DNA of 64,000 bases from Sediminibacterium ginsengisoli (GTDB taxonomy: Bacteria; Bacteroidota; Bacteroidia; Chitinophagales; Chitinophagaceae), in the NCBI RefSeq assembly GCF_900167075.1, contig NZ_FUWH01000004.1, positions 186,001-250,000 of the forward strand, in the 5' to 3' direction. A model generated the notes under the pieces. That model saw nothing but the letters and a program-made list of their open reading frames with translations. It was not told where the DNA came from and searched no databases. The position numbers and the translations under genes are program-made. This document shows positions 52,560-61,361 of the stretch, in pieces. The stretch's first letter is position 1, and each line of letters opens with the position of its first letter.

Positions 52560-53946
52560 CGATCTGACGGACAATGGTTTCAACAATGCCGCGTTTCTGT
52601 TCAAAGGGAAGTTCTTCCCATTGCTCATAGAGCGTCTTGGCATCTTCAAGCACCGTTTCCGCGGATTGCCGCTGTACACGAGCATAGGACATTGCCGCTT
52701 CAAGCGCGGGCAGTTCGTTGTCCAGTTGTGCAAGACGGGCTTCTAGTGGCTTGTATTCCTCATGGAATGCAGCCTTGTCGATGTCGCCGTCTGCGCGCAT
52801 GGAAACGAGGTTTGTCCGCCGTTTGGCGAGCCGTTCCCGTTCCGTGGTGGTAACTGCATACAGTCGCTCTGCGTTCGCCAGTTCCGCGTCTTTTTCCGTG
52901 CGGTACTGTGTCGGGTCAAGGGACGCAATGCGTCCTTTCAACTGCTCGTGGAGGATGTGGTCAATGGTCGTGGCATCAATCCGGTTTTTGCACGCCGGAC
53001 AGATATAGTTCCGATGCGCGTGCCTGATTGCCATTTTACCGCCACACGCACAATGTAGGTAGCCGGTGAGGAGATGGATCGCCTGCCGTCCGGTTTTGGT
53101 GCGCTTGCGCTCCTGTTCGGTGAGGATTGCATTGCATTCCTCCCAGAGTTCCACGGACACAATCGCCGGACACGGTATAATGACCCATTCGTCTGCCGGC
53201 TTGTACTGCCACTGTTTACCCTTTCCTGGGCTTTTGGTGTAGTTAGCGCGGCGTTCTCCCTTTGCCATCGGATCACGCAAGAGGCGGTTTACGGTATTAT
53301 CCGAAAACTTATCGCCGCTTCTCGTGCAATACCCTTTTTCATTGAGGATGTTCGCGGTGGTTTGGATGCGGCGAACGGTACGGAATGTCTCGAACATGAG
53401 GACACGGATCGGGGCTTCCGCTTCGTCAATCTTCAGTTCTTTGTTATCCCAGCGGTACCCGAATGGTGCCGCGCCGCCGAGGGACTTGCCAAGCTGCGCC
53501 CTGATCGGCACCGATGCGGCAACCCTGCTGCTGATCTCCTCACGCTCCCACTGCGCCATAGCGGCAATAATGGTGAAGAATAAGCGTCCGGCAGGTGTTG
53601 ATGTGTCGATGGCTTCGGCAAGCGAGATAAGGTCTGCGCTGTACTCCCGGAAAATGTCCGCGAACTCTAATAGTTCCTTTGTGTTGCGGGCAAGCCGCGC
53701 GAGTTTGGAGAAGATGAGGCCGCTAATGCGCCCGCTTCTCACGTCTGCGAGCATGCGTTTTGCTTCCGGTTGGTCAATCACCGTTTTCCCGCTGATTGCA
53801 TCGAGGCGGTACACGGTGACAACCTCCCAATCGCGCGATTCCGCGTAGTAGCGGGCGCGTTTTTCATGGTGTTCAGGGCTTTCGTCCTTTACCTGCATAT
53901 CGGTTGATACGCGAATCCAAATGCCGACCTGTTTTTTCTCGTTCAT
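52450..53946 (-). CDS. Large serine recombinase (integrase of the comM island)
   Basis: 498 residues. Resolvase catalytic domain (1-150) with the nucleophile in '[11 protein letters not shown]' and '[19 protein letters not shown]'; recombinase domain (160-260, 'PFGYRWDN'); zinc ribbon '[22 protein letters not shown]' (near 310-330); then a long coiled coil (340-455) and '[18 protein letters not shown]'. It would cut and rejoin attP with a site in comM. Its final 9-10 codons and stop are antisense comM sequence. G+C is visibly higher than in the genes to its right. Starts at ATG 53946. Confidence 0.94.
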   Translation of the reverse strand: MNEKKQVGIWIRVSTDMQVKDESPEHHEKRARYYAESRDWEVVTVYRLDAISGKTVIDQPEAKRMLADVRSGRISGLIFSKLARLARNTKELLEFADIFREYSADLISLAEAIDTSTPAGRLFFTIIAAMAQWEREEISSRVAASVPIRAQLGKSLGGAAPFGYRWDNKELKIDEAEAPIRVLMFETFRTVRRIQTTANILNEKGYCTRSGDKFSDNTVNRLLRDPMAKGERRANYTKSPGKGKQWQYKPADEWVIIPCPAIVSVELWEECNAILTEQERKRTKTGRQAIHLLTGYLHCACGGKMAIRHAHRNYICPACKNRIDATTIDHILHEQLKGRIASLDPTQYRTEKDAELANAERLYAVTTTERERLAKRRTNLVSMRADGDIDKAAFHEEYKPLEARLAQLDNELPALEAAMSYARVQRQSAETVLEDAKTLYEQWEELPFEQKRGIVETIVRQIVIGTDTVEIAFDYAPAPLGNPGNYLRNHMGSWKPPA

Positions 53947-54257
53947 AGCTGACAGGATTTACGGGGGGATGAAACAAAATACGGATTGTCTTGAATGCTG
54001 CAAAGCATGGGCTGTGTTTTCATGAGTTGATATTTAGTTTAAAGGATTATTTGTATCAGTATTATGGTAACTGACTGCTCACATAAGGGTGTCCCAATAG
54101 ATGAGAAGAAGCATTAAAGTAGGTATAAAATTTTAGCCCTTTTTATCCCCTGTAATGGACTTTATTTTTTCTTGATAATTACCGCGAAACGAACGAACGC
54201 CGAACGTCCGCGAGCCACATCCTGAAATACAAAACGGCTTCTCTTGAAGCCGTTTTT
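53947..54257. other. 311-base intergenic region upstream of the serine recombinase
   Basis: No ORF of note. It should carry the recombinase promoter (no perfect TAnnTTTG seen on the minus strand) and ends with a bidirectional-looking terminator at 54231-54260. No attachment-site repeat recognised. Confidence 0.6.
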
Positions 54258-54260
54258 CTA
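54231..54260. terminator. Terminator at the 3' end of the RNase-H-fold gene
   Basis: AAAACGGCTTC, loop TCTT, GAAGCCGTTTT with T-runs on both strands. It sits against the stop at 54258, serving minus-strand transcripts, and could also stop plus-strand ones. Confidence 0.85.
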
Positions 54261-54734
54261 TTCCGTCCGTGCTCGCGAACTTTCGAGGTGCGCTACGATC
54301 GTTGCCTCAAACATTTTCATGTAATACGGTTGCCGATTCTTAATATCTTTATCCTTTTTATCTACGAGTTTAGGATATGTAGCGACAACAAATTCGCGGA
54401 GGTGATTTCTATTTTTTATTGAAGGTTCTTGTGATTTGATGTGTTCTATGGTGGTAAGCTGAACAAGACAACCTCGTTCCTTCGCATACGTTTCCAGTGC
54501 TTTGATCAGTTGTTTAAGTGCTGCGGTAAAATGGGAATGTTTGGGCGTTTTAACAACGATGTTCGTTATATGATGCCGCCTGATGTATCGCGTGTAGAGC
54601 GTCAGGAGGCTTTGTAACTTCTTTGGTGACCATCGGTCACGCCGAGAACGCACATGCGCTACTTCCAATACATTGTCAGCGATGACCGCGAAGCCGTTCC
54701 GCCTCGTGCCGATGCTAATGCCCAGCACCCGCAT
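54258..54734 (-). CDS. RuvC/YqgF-like RNase-H-fold protein with apparently lost catalytic acids
   Basis: ATG 54734 (MRVLGISIGTRRNGFAVIAD) gives 158 residues. The opening strand pair copies RuvC/YqgF ('LGIDxGTRRxGxAV'), but the first catalytic Asp is Ser7. The next strand, 'ITNIVVKTPKHSH', resembles the second strand without its Glu, and the C-terminal helix 'YYMKMFEATIVAHLE' lacks the paired Asp residues. It is therefore likely a non-catalytic nucleic-acid-binding protein, or a nuclease using other residues. Its start lies inside the 3' end of the 78-aa gene (20-base overlap), and a terminator follows. Confidence 0.75.
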   Translation of the reverse strand: MRVLGISIGTRRNGFAVIADNVLEVAHVRSRRDRWSPKKLQSLLTLYTRYIRRHHITNIVVKTPKHSHFTAALKQLIKALETYAKERGCLVQLTTIEHIKSQEPSIKNRNHLREFVVATYPKLVDKKDKDIKNRQPYYMKMFEATIVAHLESSRARTE

Positions 54735-54951
54735 GAATATCGTTGAGGTATTCATTGATAATGCCGGTAAAAATCGCACCGCGACTTACCAGTACATCTT
54801 CGTCCCTCACTCCGAGCGCCCTGTCTCGGGCAGTTGTGAGGACGTCTCGCGGAACATCACGCACAAACCGCATATAGTTTGCCATTGAGTGTTTGTCATT
54901 GAGCGCATTGGCGAGTTCATGTGCAAATTGTCGATCTTCGGTCGAAATCAT
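54715..54951 (-). CDS. 78-residue helical protein coupled to the RNase-H-fold gene
   Basis: 78 residues (MISTEDRQFAHELANALND...). The pattern is a short helix, then 'MANYMRFVRDVPRDVLTTA', then 'LVSRGAIFTGIINEYL'. No named family, though the helical layout reminds me of small proteins seen in Patescibacteria assemblies. It overlaps the next gene by 20 bases, so the two are probably translated together and may interact. Confidence 0.55.
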   Translation of the reverse strand: MISTEDRQFAHELANALNDKHSMANYMRFVRDVPRDVLTTARDRALGVRDEDVLVSRGAIFTGIINEYLNDIHAGAGH

Positions 54952-55008
54952 TTCGTGTGTCTATGTTAGTGATAATGATAGATACGAAGCCAAGTCGTTC
55001 TTCCGCAT

Positions 55009-55278
55009 TTATGTATCGAACCGTTTGTATTCCTTTAAGGTGATTTGCTTTTTGTATTCGTTAATCAAATCGTAATACAGTTCGTTACTACTTGTTCGAT
55101 ACAGTGCGCATAGTTTGAGAAGGTTGCCTCCCCGCGGGAGTTTTACCCCTTCTTCCCATTTCGCAATGTCAGAAGAATTTTTTAGCCCTAAGAACTCCGC
55201 AACGTCGCGCTTGGTATAGCCAAACTGTTTACGAAGTCTCCGTAATCTATTTGGAACAAGTATTGATACTTCATCCAT
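55009..55278 (-). CDS. XRE-family helix-turn-helix regulator
   Basis: 89 residues. The HTH spans about residues 10-65 ('RLRRLRKQFGYTKRDVAEFLGL', 'IAKWEEGVKLP', 'LLKLCALYRTSSNELYYDL'), a cro/C1-type domain with little else. It probably controls the element, possibly the downstream pair, 57 bases away on the same strand. Confidence 0.85.
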   Translation of the reverse strand: MDEVSILVPNRLRRLRKQFGYTKRDVAEFLGLKNSSDIAKWEEGVKLPRGGNLLKLCALYRTSSNELYYDLINEYKKQITLKEYKRFDT

Positions 55279-55462
55279 GACTACAGAATATCTTTGTTCG
55301 ATACCGATTTGAAGAATGTCCCGATAGCTCTAAAAATGTTATTTTTTTGAATTAGTATTTATTTCTTTTTTATTAAGCGTTTATCAGAAATATCAATTTA
55401 AGATGAACTGGTGCTTAAAATATTAGAGTAACAAGAATATAATCTCTATTCCATTTCTTTAG

Positions 55463-56359
55463 CTATTTTTCGATACTTACTGGATGTTTACCAATTTGTC
55501 CGCGTAAATGCTCTACGCATACATTAAGATATCTTCGTGTAGTCTCGATGTTGGCGTGTCCCATCATTTTTGAAATCGCGTGAAGATCAGCTCCACTTTC
55601 CAAAAGAAGCGTAGCAAAGGTGTGTCGCAGCGTATTCAAAGTAAATGGTATCGCAGAAATTTTTACGAAGCGATTAATAATGAATTTAAAGGCATAACCA
55701 CAATACTTAGCCTTGCCTGAATTTTGACAGAACAACTCCGGCACAGTGGGATGGATTTTCTTTCGCTGATTAATATACTCCTTTAGAATCGTTGACAAAC
55801 TCTCATTCAAGGGAATTATGCGATCTTTTCTTCCTTTCCCTTGGGTAATAATAATGGCTTGTCTACCGAAATCCACTTCTTCAACTTTAAGCTGAAATAA
55901 TTCAGACCTTCTAACACCAGCGAAAATGCAAGTCGCTATCATCGCATAGCTTCGATAACGACTGAAATCAGTTCGATGATAGCAGTTGTAAACGACAGTA
56001 AGAAGATGACTCGCTTGTTGACGAGTAAGAGATGGCATCAAGTGATACTCTACCCGTGGTTTGGGTATCAATTCGAGCGGGTTACTATTGAGATGGCCTT
56101 GTTGTACACACCAATCGAAAAATGGATTGAGTGTATGTCGTTTCGTCAAAACTGTAGTCATTTTCCAATTACGTTCTCGAAGCCCATTGATGATATAGTC
56201 ACCTAGATTATGTGCCGAAATATCGGAGACCTTTACAATTCCAACCGATCTTGTAAAATGGCGAATTTCTTGCCGGCTACTGGTCAGTGAAGTTTGAGTC
56301 GCATTTTTGAAGTACCTCTGTGAATCCAAGAACAAAGTAGTTGCACGTTCAATATCCAT
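55463..56359 (-). CDS. Tyrosine recombinase 1
   Basis: 298 residues. N-terminal SAM-like/core-binding domain (to about 95) and catalytic domain: Arg in 'IFAGVRRSELFQLKV', Lys in 'IITQGKGRKDRIIPL', His-Arg in 'LNTLRHTFATLLLES', His in 'MMGHANIETTRRYLN' with the Tyr nucleophile. All key residues are present. It is one of two such genes that bracket the Gabija pair, both on the minus strand. Target unknown. Confidence 0.93.
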   Translation of the reverse strand: MDIERATTLFLDSQRYFKNATQTSLTSSRQEIRHFTRSVGIVKVSDISAHNLGDYIINGLRERNWKMTTVLTKRHTLNPFFDWCVQQGHLNSNPLELIPKPRVEYHLMPSLTRQQASHLLTVVYNCYHRTDFSRYRSYAMIATCIFAGVRRSELFQLKVEEVDFGRQAIIITQGKGRKDRIIPLNESLSTILKEYINQRKKIHPTVPELFCQNSGKAKYCGYAFKFIINRFVKISAIPFTLNTLRHTFATLLLESGADLHAISKMMGHANIETTRRYLNVCVEHLRGQIGKHPVSIEK

Positions 56360-56729
56360 AAATAATGTCCATATCCTTTCAAGATGATTTGACGATTAAC
56401 TACTTGCTAAATATGCCTGTTCTTTAAAAGATGTATTGTTATAGCGCATTTTTTAGTAATTGCGACTTCCAGAACAACATATCTTTATACTTAGACAAGT
56501 ATCTGTTTAAGGGTATAAAACAGATATATCCATTCATTTCAGTAAACCTTATTTAACAATTTAAAATCGTTAAACCGGTCAAAACCTGAAATTGGAAATT
56601 AGTATCTGTTTATAACACCCATTTCCTGTCAAAATGAAAGTGTTTTAGATAGCAAATTGGTAAAAATCGTACCTCAAAACTATACCACAATTTCCGGAGA
56701 ACAGGCTATTCTAGGACCATTGAAAGAGG
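56360..56729. other. 370-base AT-rich intergenic region between tyrosine recombinase 1 and gajB
   Basis: No gene. Contains an inverted repeat and a repeated AGTATCTGTTTA motif (56499-56510 and 56601-56612). Could hold recombination or regulatory sites. Confidence 0.65.
56500..56526. repeat. Inverted repeat TATCTGTTT / AAACAGATA
   Basis: 9-bp perfect arms with a 9-base spacer. The left arm is repeated in direct orientation at 56601-56612 (AGTATCTGTTTA). Possible operator or recombinase site in the gap behind gajB. Confidence 0.6.
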
Positions 56730-58445
56730 TTATAAAAGAACGCAAGGGTCACTTATAGGAGTTAAAATTGTCGTTTGACGTTTCGCACGAGTTACTGCCA
56801 CCCTTAATGCAAGTTTTGTACGGTCTATATCGGTTTCATTTGCATTATTAGGAACCAGTCGTTTGAACTCATCCTCCCAAATTATTACCTCGTCAAATTC
56901 TTTGCCTTTCGATTTGTGGATTGTCATAATAAAAATTCCATTCCATTTTCTATTTGACATTGAAAAATGCTCTTGCAATAAGGCGGACTCTATTACACCA
57001 GACGCGCCCTGGTAACTCCCATTGTTGCGCCACCGTTCAGAAAGGGATTCATTCAACAATGCGCCTTTGTTGAGTAATCTGACATACAGGGCATCCTCGA
57101 AAATGTTTTTCAATGTCGGGTTACTACAATTTTCAAAGAGTTTCCTGATTAACAGCCAATCATCTGCAGGCGTTCCGGTGAAATTTATCAATTGTCGTTT
57201 TTCAACGACTTCTAAAAGTTCTCCAGCAAGTTGTACCCGCGTAGATCCCCTTATTACTCCGCTGCTATGATATTTTTCTAAAGCTGTAGCAAGTGTAAGA
57301 TCAGCCTGAGAAGGCTTGCCATTTTTTCGCCCACGCAGATGTTGGATAATTCCGAGCAACAATGACTTTCTGCACGATTCGGTGCTTGCTATCGGTTCGA
57401 GCAGGAACGCTATGACTTTTGCTGCTAATGAAGGTCCAGATGGATCGATTAAAACTTCATGAGAAATTGCAGGGATACCTCCTACTCTTGTAGACAGGGC
57501 ACGTGAGACAGCCAACGATACTCTTCCAGATTTGACCAATATAGCAATTGACCAATTTTTTACATTACCCTTCTTTAACCTATCAATGCTTCTCAGGACT
57601 TCGTATCTCAATGCAGCATAAGAATCTTGCCAATTCTTTGAGTATTTGTTTATGATTACTTTATTGTAGGTTGTATTTTTATTGCGGCCTGTAAGCAAAT
57701 CATCGCCAAACTGCGCTATATCAGTTCCTCCGCTTCTAAAGTTTTCATATCCTAAATCAACTTTAGTGCAACTAAATTCACTTATAAATTCAGGGATACG
57801 AGTAATACTTGATCCTCGAAAATCGTAAATCCTTTGTCGAGGATCAGCGAGAGCTACTATAGTACTTTGCTTCCCTATTAGTTTAATAATATTCCACTCA
57901 TCAATATTAGTATCTTGAAATTCGTCAACAATAATCAAAGGGTATTTATTAGAGACCAGAGAGGCAATCTTTTCCGATGCAAGTATTTCTCCAGCAATTG
58001 GAGCAAACAAATCGAAGCATAGGCGTCCGTGCTCTTTGAACAATGCGACTTCAAATTCTCTCTTCTTATCTTCAGTAATATGAGCGCTTAATGCGGCAGC
58101 TTCTGGCGGAGTGACAAGCGTTAAACACCGCTGTTGTGAAGCTAAATATCCATAAGATTTTATAAGCTCCCACGTAAAACCATGATACGTATTTATTTCT
58201 AACGATTTTATGGCTTCTTTTTCAATAAGTGTTCCGGCGTGTTCGATTATGCGTGAAATTGTGGCTCGGGCGAAGCTGAGAAAAAGTACTTTTTGAGACG
58301 GGAGGAGTGTCTTTGCTAAGGCTAACTCTCCCGCCTTTAACAAAGAGATCGTTGTTTTGCCTGAACCTGGTCCTCCCTCAACTAACAAATGCCCCGTAGT
58401 TGCTAGAATCGATCTTCGTTTTTCATCAATTTGTAGCATCTCCAT
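56730..58445 (-). CDS. gajB: Gabija defence system helicase GajB
   Basis: 571 residues, UvrD/SF1A-type. Q-region then Walker A 'LLVEGGPGSGKTTISLLKA', 'LFLSFARATISRIIEHAGT', Walker B 'LIIVDEFQDTNIDEWNI', 'ALADPRQRIYDFRGSSI', and motif VI near the end ('LALRVAVTRAKRQTTILTP'). Start ATG 58445, or ATG 58439, lies inside the end of gajA, so the two are translated together. In Gabija, GajB acts with the GajA nuclease to stop phage, being activated by DNA ends and nucleotide depletion. Length is slightly above the family's typical 500. Confidence 0.9.
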   Translation of the reverse strand: MEMLQIDEKRRSILATTGHLLVEGGPGSGKTTISLLKAGELALAKTLLPSQKVLFLSFARATISRIIEHAGTLIEKEAIKSLEINTYHGFTWELIKSYGYLASQQRCLTLVTPPEAAALSAHITEDKKREFEVALFKEHGRLCFDLFAPIAGEILASEKIASLVSNKYPLIIVDEFQDTNIDEWNIIKLIGKQSTIVALADPRQRIYDFRGSSITRIPEFISEFSCTKVDLGYENFRSGGTDIAQFGDDLLTGRNKNTTYNKVIINKYSKNWQDSYAALRYEVLRSIDRLKKGNVKNWSIAILVKSGRVSLAVSRALSTRVGGIPAISHEVLIDPSGPSLAAKVIAFLLEPIASTESCRKSLLLGIIQHLRGRKNGKPSQADLTLATALEKYHSSGVIRGSTRVQLAGELLEVVEKRQLINFTGTPADDWLLIRKLFENCSNPTLKNIFEDALYVRLLNKGALLNESLSERWRNNGSYQGASGVIESALLQEHFSMSNRKWNGIFIMTIHKSKGKEFDEVIIWEDEFKRLVPNNANETDIDRTKLALRVAVTRAKRQTTILTPISDPCVLL

Positions 58446-60183
58446 CAGTTGTTGTGTTGGAAGGGTTACAAATCGCGCCTATCTGCTGCAGGTTGTTTTT
58501 CACGGATTTCGGCATTTGATCGACGGTGCAGCTAATAAGAAGCGCGGCGCACGATTTTGATCCTTTGTATTTTTTAAAGTAATCAAAAAGTGAGTTTTTG
58601 TATTGTTCGTCTGTCATGCCCTCCACTGGTTTTACATCATCTAAATGTTGAGGCCACGAAGAGGCAAGATCTAATGCAAACGCCTTAATTGCCTCCGGTG
58701 CAGTTTCTTCTAAAACGAGTTTTTCAAATCCTTTATAAGTGGATTCAAAGGGGTGTGTTACCGCCGAGCTACATTTCGCAGAATTTTCCGCATCTTGTTT
58801 GTCATAAACGGCGAATACAGTTTTGCCGAGGCTACGGAAATAATCACCAAAAGCAGGGATGTTCGATTCTGATTCAGCATCGAAAATTGCAATTCCTAAT
58901 CCCTCGAGCGAATCAAATAAAGAAGGTTGGAGATCATTTAGTCTTCGTGCAGCTTGACTATACGAAGAAACCTCGGTATCGCCTTCACATAAAAGTACAC
59001 GGCTAGCTAGTAGTGCTTCAGAAAATCTTGTGCGGAACTCACGACTATACGCTTTCGGTTTTATTATAGAAGGTAATTTCACACTATGGCATGCGAGCTC
59101 TCCATCTCCGTCTCTCTTTAATAGCAAAATATTGCTTGTCGAAAATTCCTCTAAGACAAAGGGTGAATGGCTAGTAAATATTGCTTGCGTTGAATGTTTT
59201 CTTATATGGTCTACTATGCGTTTCTGCGTGTAAGGAGGTATAGCAATTTCCGGTTCCTCCATTGCGAAAATGACAGTCTTCTTTGCTTCGGCAATCATAC
59301 TTAACAATGCCAGTACCATTGTATTTACAGTCCCAGTTCCCTGATGATTATATGGCGCATGGTACCCGCTAGTTCCGGTAGACATAAATACTGTCAGGGT
59401 TTTACGTAAATGCTCGCGTGTCAAGTCAGTAACTCTTAAATGGGGTTCTGCTCCCCATTCCACCGGCACAAATTTCTTCAAGGCTTCTTGAATACCCGTT
59501 AATATATCTTTTACCTCTGTCGCTGTGTCGTCTGCTGTCGAGTCTTCCCGAAGTTTTGAAAGAACATCCTCCCACATTTGTGGGCGTTGCTCACGAATAC
59601 GCAAAATAATATCCAGTAGAGTTCCACGTTCCAAACTAAGCGCTCGCGCCCCAGTCCGAAGTGCTCTTAAATATAAAAATCCGCATTCTCGTTTATCAAA
59701 TTTTCCAAATTTGCTGAATTGACTATCTTCACGCTCCGGCCAACAGAAATGTGTCTCGCCATTAAAATCGTCTTCGGTTTCATCATACTTTCCAATAAAT
59801 CGAAGTCGTAAACATTCTTTAACGTGAGTTCGATTTGTAGCATCCAGTTCTGATTCGATTATCAATTTATCATTTGCAAAATCCCAGAATTCAAGGTTAT
59901 TAAAGAACCTTCGCTTTTGCTCATCAGTTAGATCAATTACTAAGACTTCTATCGTAATCGGTACTGGTTGTCCCTCGTTCAAGTAAATTCCGTTGTAGAA
60001 ATCATGTTCGTCAACAACAGGAACTCGCGAAAGCCTATCTGGTCCAAGTACCAAGTCAATTGCTTCAAATACAGTTGATTTTCCTGTATTATTGTCACCA
60101 ATCAAAACACTATGACCATCGAATTTTATATGGCCTTTTTTAATTCCCCTGAAATTTTGAATGTCTATATAGGCTATACGCAT
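58426..60183 (-). CDS. gajA: Gabija defence system OLD-family nuclease GajA
   Basis: 585 residues. ABC-type ATPase: 'MRIAYIDIQNFRGIKKGHI', Walker A 'LIGDNNTGKSTVFEAIDLV' (about 27-45), an ABC/D-loop and Walker B around 'KTVIFAMEEPEIAIPP', and 'AIFTSHSPFVLEEFS'. C-terminal TOPRIM nuclease: 'VLLCEGDTEVSSYSQAA' (Glu), 'IAIFDAESESNIPAFG' and 'VFAVYDKQD' (acids). Class 2 OLD plus an adjacent UvrD helicase is the Gabija layout. GajA tetramers nick DNA and are restrained by ATP. The gene ends 20 bases inside gajB. Confidence 0.93.
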   Translation of the reverse strand: MRIAYIDIQNFRGIKKGHIKFDGHSVLIGDNNTGKSTVFEAIDLVLGPDRLSRVPVVDEHDFYNGIYLNEGQPVPITIEVLVIDLTDEQKRRFFNNLEFWDFANDKLIIESELDATNRTHVKECLRLRFIGKYDETEDDFNGETHFCWPEREDSQFSKFGKFDKRECGFLYLRALRTGARALSLERGTLLDIILRIREQRPQMWEDVLSKLREDSTADDTATEVKDILTGIQEALKKFVPVEWGAEPHLRVTDLTREHLRKTLTVFMSTGTSGYHAPYNHQGTGTVNTMVLALLSMIAEAKKTVIFAMEEPEIAIPPYTQKRIVDHIRKHSTQAIFTSHSPFVLEEFSTSNILLLKRDGDGELACHSVKLPSIIKPKAYSREFRTRFSEALLASRVLLCEGDTEVSSYSQAARRLNDLQPSLFDSLEGLGIAIFDAESESNIPAFGDYFRSLGKTVFAVYDKQDAENSAKCSSAVTHPFESTYKGFEKLVLEETAPEAIKAFALDLASSWPQHLDDVKPVEGMTDEQYKNSLFDYFKKYKGSKSCAALLISCTVDQMPKSVKNNLQQIGAICNPSNTTTDGDATN

Positions 60184-60323
60184 ACAAAATAAATTAATTG
60201 ATAACTTGGCTAGTTAAATATCTGGGGGGAGATATGTAAATTAAGCAAGATGTTGGAATCTGCAAAAGACGCTCATAGAATAATCTTATAGTACTGAGAA
60301 ATAATCTCCAACACCCTTTAGGC

Positions 60324-61277
60324 CTAGACAAACTCATCGATTCTCATATTCTCTAAATCAGCTCTAGTCTTATAAGAAGGCAAACATCTCAAATACGCCA
60401 TTGTCATGGTTATATTGGTATGCCCCATAAGTCTTTGAAGTTTCACGATGTCGTTACTGGCATACAGAAAATTGACTGCAAACGTATGACGGAATTGGTG
60501 TAAATGAAATCGTACTCCGCTTCGTTTTCTAATAACCTGTACCAGTGAGATCAGGCCCGCGAGACTGATACCGTCATCACGCAAATTGGAAATGAAGACA
60601 TATTGTGATTGTTTATGTACCCGTTCTTTTAAGTACTCTTTTAAATACATACAGACTGATGAATGTAACGGAATATGTCTTGTGCGCGGTATTTTTGACG
60701 TTTCTGCTCTAACCGTCAGCAATTTGCGTTCTATATCAATATCTCTAAGTTGTAGCAATGCAAGCTCTTCTCTCCGAAGTCCGCAAAACAGCAATACATA
60801 AAATATTGCGAGATTGCGTTTAACAATTAATGGTTTAGTCGTCGGCGGGTTGTGTAATGCCGAGAGAATACGTTCCACCTGCCATTTTTTTAAGAATTTG
60901 ACGTCGTCATAAATTACCCTGGGCTTGCGTAAATACCGGAACGGATTTTCAGTGATGTGTTTGTTCCTCACCAACCACTCAAAATAAGTATGGAGTTTGC
61001 TCCAGTAAGTGATTACCGTAGATTTTTTAATACCAGTGAATGCTTTTCCGTTCCCTAGTATTCGTTTTCGGCGTTCGAGTTCTTTAAAGAATTGAGTAAC
61101 TGTCGATGGCGAAAGTGTTTGAAGCGTAACGTTTGGCATTAAAGTTCGAAACACTTTAAACCCCTGTTCATACCCTCTAAGAGTTTCTCTTTGAGTTTTT
61201 CGGATAAATTCCCATTCTTGAAGAAAATCAGTAAATAAAGCATCGATGTCTTTTCGCATAAAAGAAGCGTACTCCAC
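60324..61277 (-). CDS. Tyrosine recombinase 2
   Basis: 317 residues. Core-binding domain (about 10-130) followed by a catalytic domain: Arg in 'LFCGLRREELALLQL', Lys in 'VRAETSKIPRTRHIPL', His-Arg in 'HLHQFRHTFAVNFLY', His in 'LMGHTNITMTMAYLR' with Tyr nucleophile. Complete. It differs clearly from recombinase 1, so they are not a recent duplication. Target unknown; the Gabija pair lies between them. Confidence 0.93.
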   Translation of the reverse strand: MEYASFMRKDIDALFTDFLQEWEFIRKTQRETLRGYEQGFKVFRTLMPNVTLQTLSPSTVTQFFKELERRKRILGNGKAFTGIKKSTVITYWSKLHTYFEWLVRNKHITENPFRYLRKPRVIYDDVKFLKKWQVERILSALHNPPTTKPLIVKRNLAIFYVLLFCGLRREELALLQLRDIDIERKLLTVRAETSKIPRTRHIPLHSSVCMYLKEYLKERVHKQSQYVFISNLRDDGISLAGLISLVQVIRKRSGVRFHLHQFRHTFAVNFLYASNDIVKLQRLMGHTNITMTMAYLRCLPSYKTRADLENMRIDEFV

Positions 61278-61361
61278 TCCTCATTAGGCAACCAAGAATG
61301 GTTTCCCGTACCTAAAATACAATCTAATCATCCTATACGAATAATACATATTGTGCTGCGG

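Noticed and set aside
53074..53848. Plus-strand ORFs opposite the serine recombinase
   Set aside because: They mirror the codon pattern of the recombinase and have no domain features.
54893..55075. 60-residue plus-strand ORF
   Set aside because: Overlaps the 78-aa gene and the XRE gene on the other strand; has no recognisable features.
55289..55296. TATCTTTG on the plus strand
   Set aside because: It points into a region with no plus-strand gene, so it is probably a chance match.
56360..60323. Direct repeats flanking the Gabija pair as attachment sites
   Set aside because: The gaps at 56,360-56,729 and 60,184-60,323 share no convincing repeat by eye.
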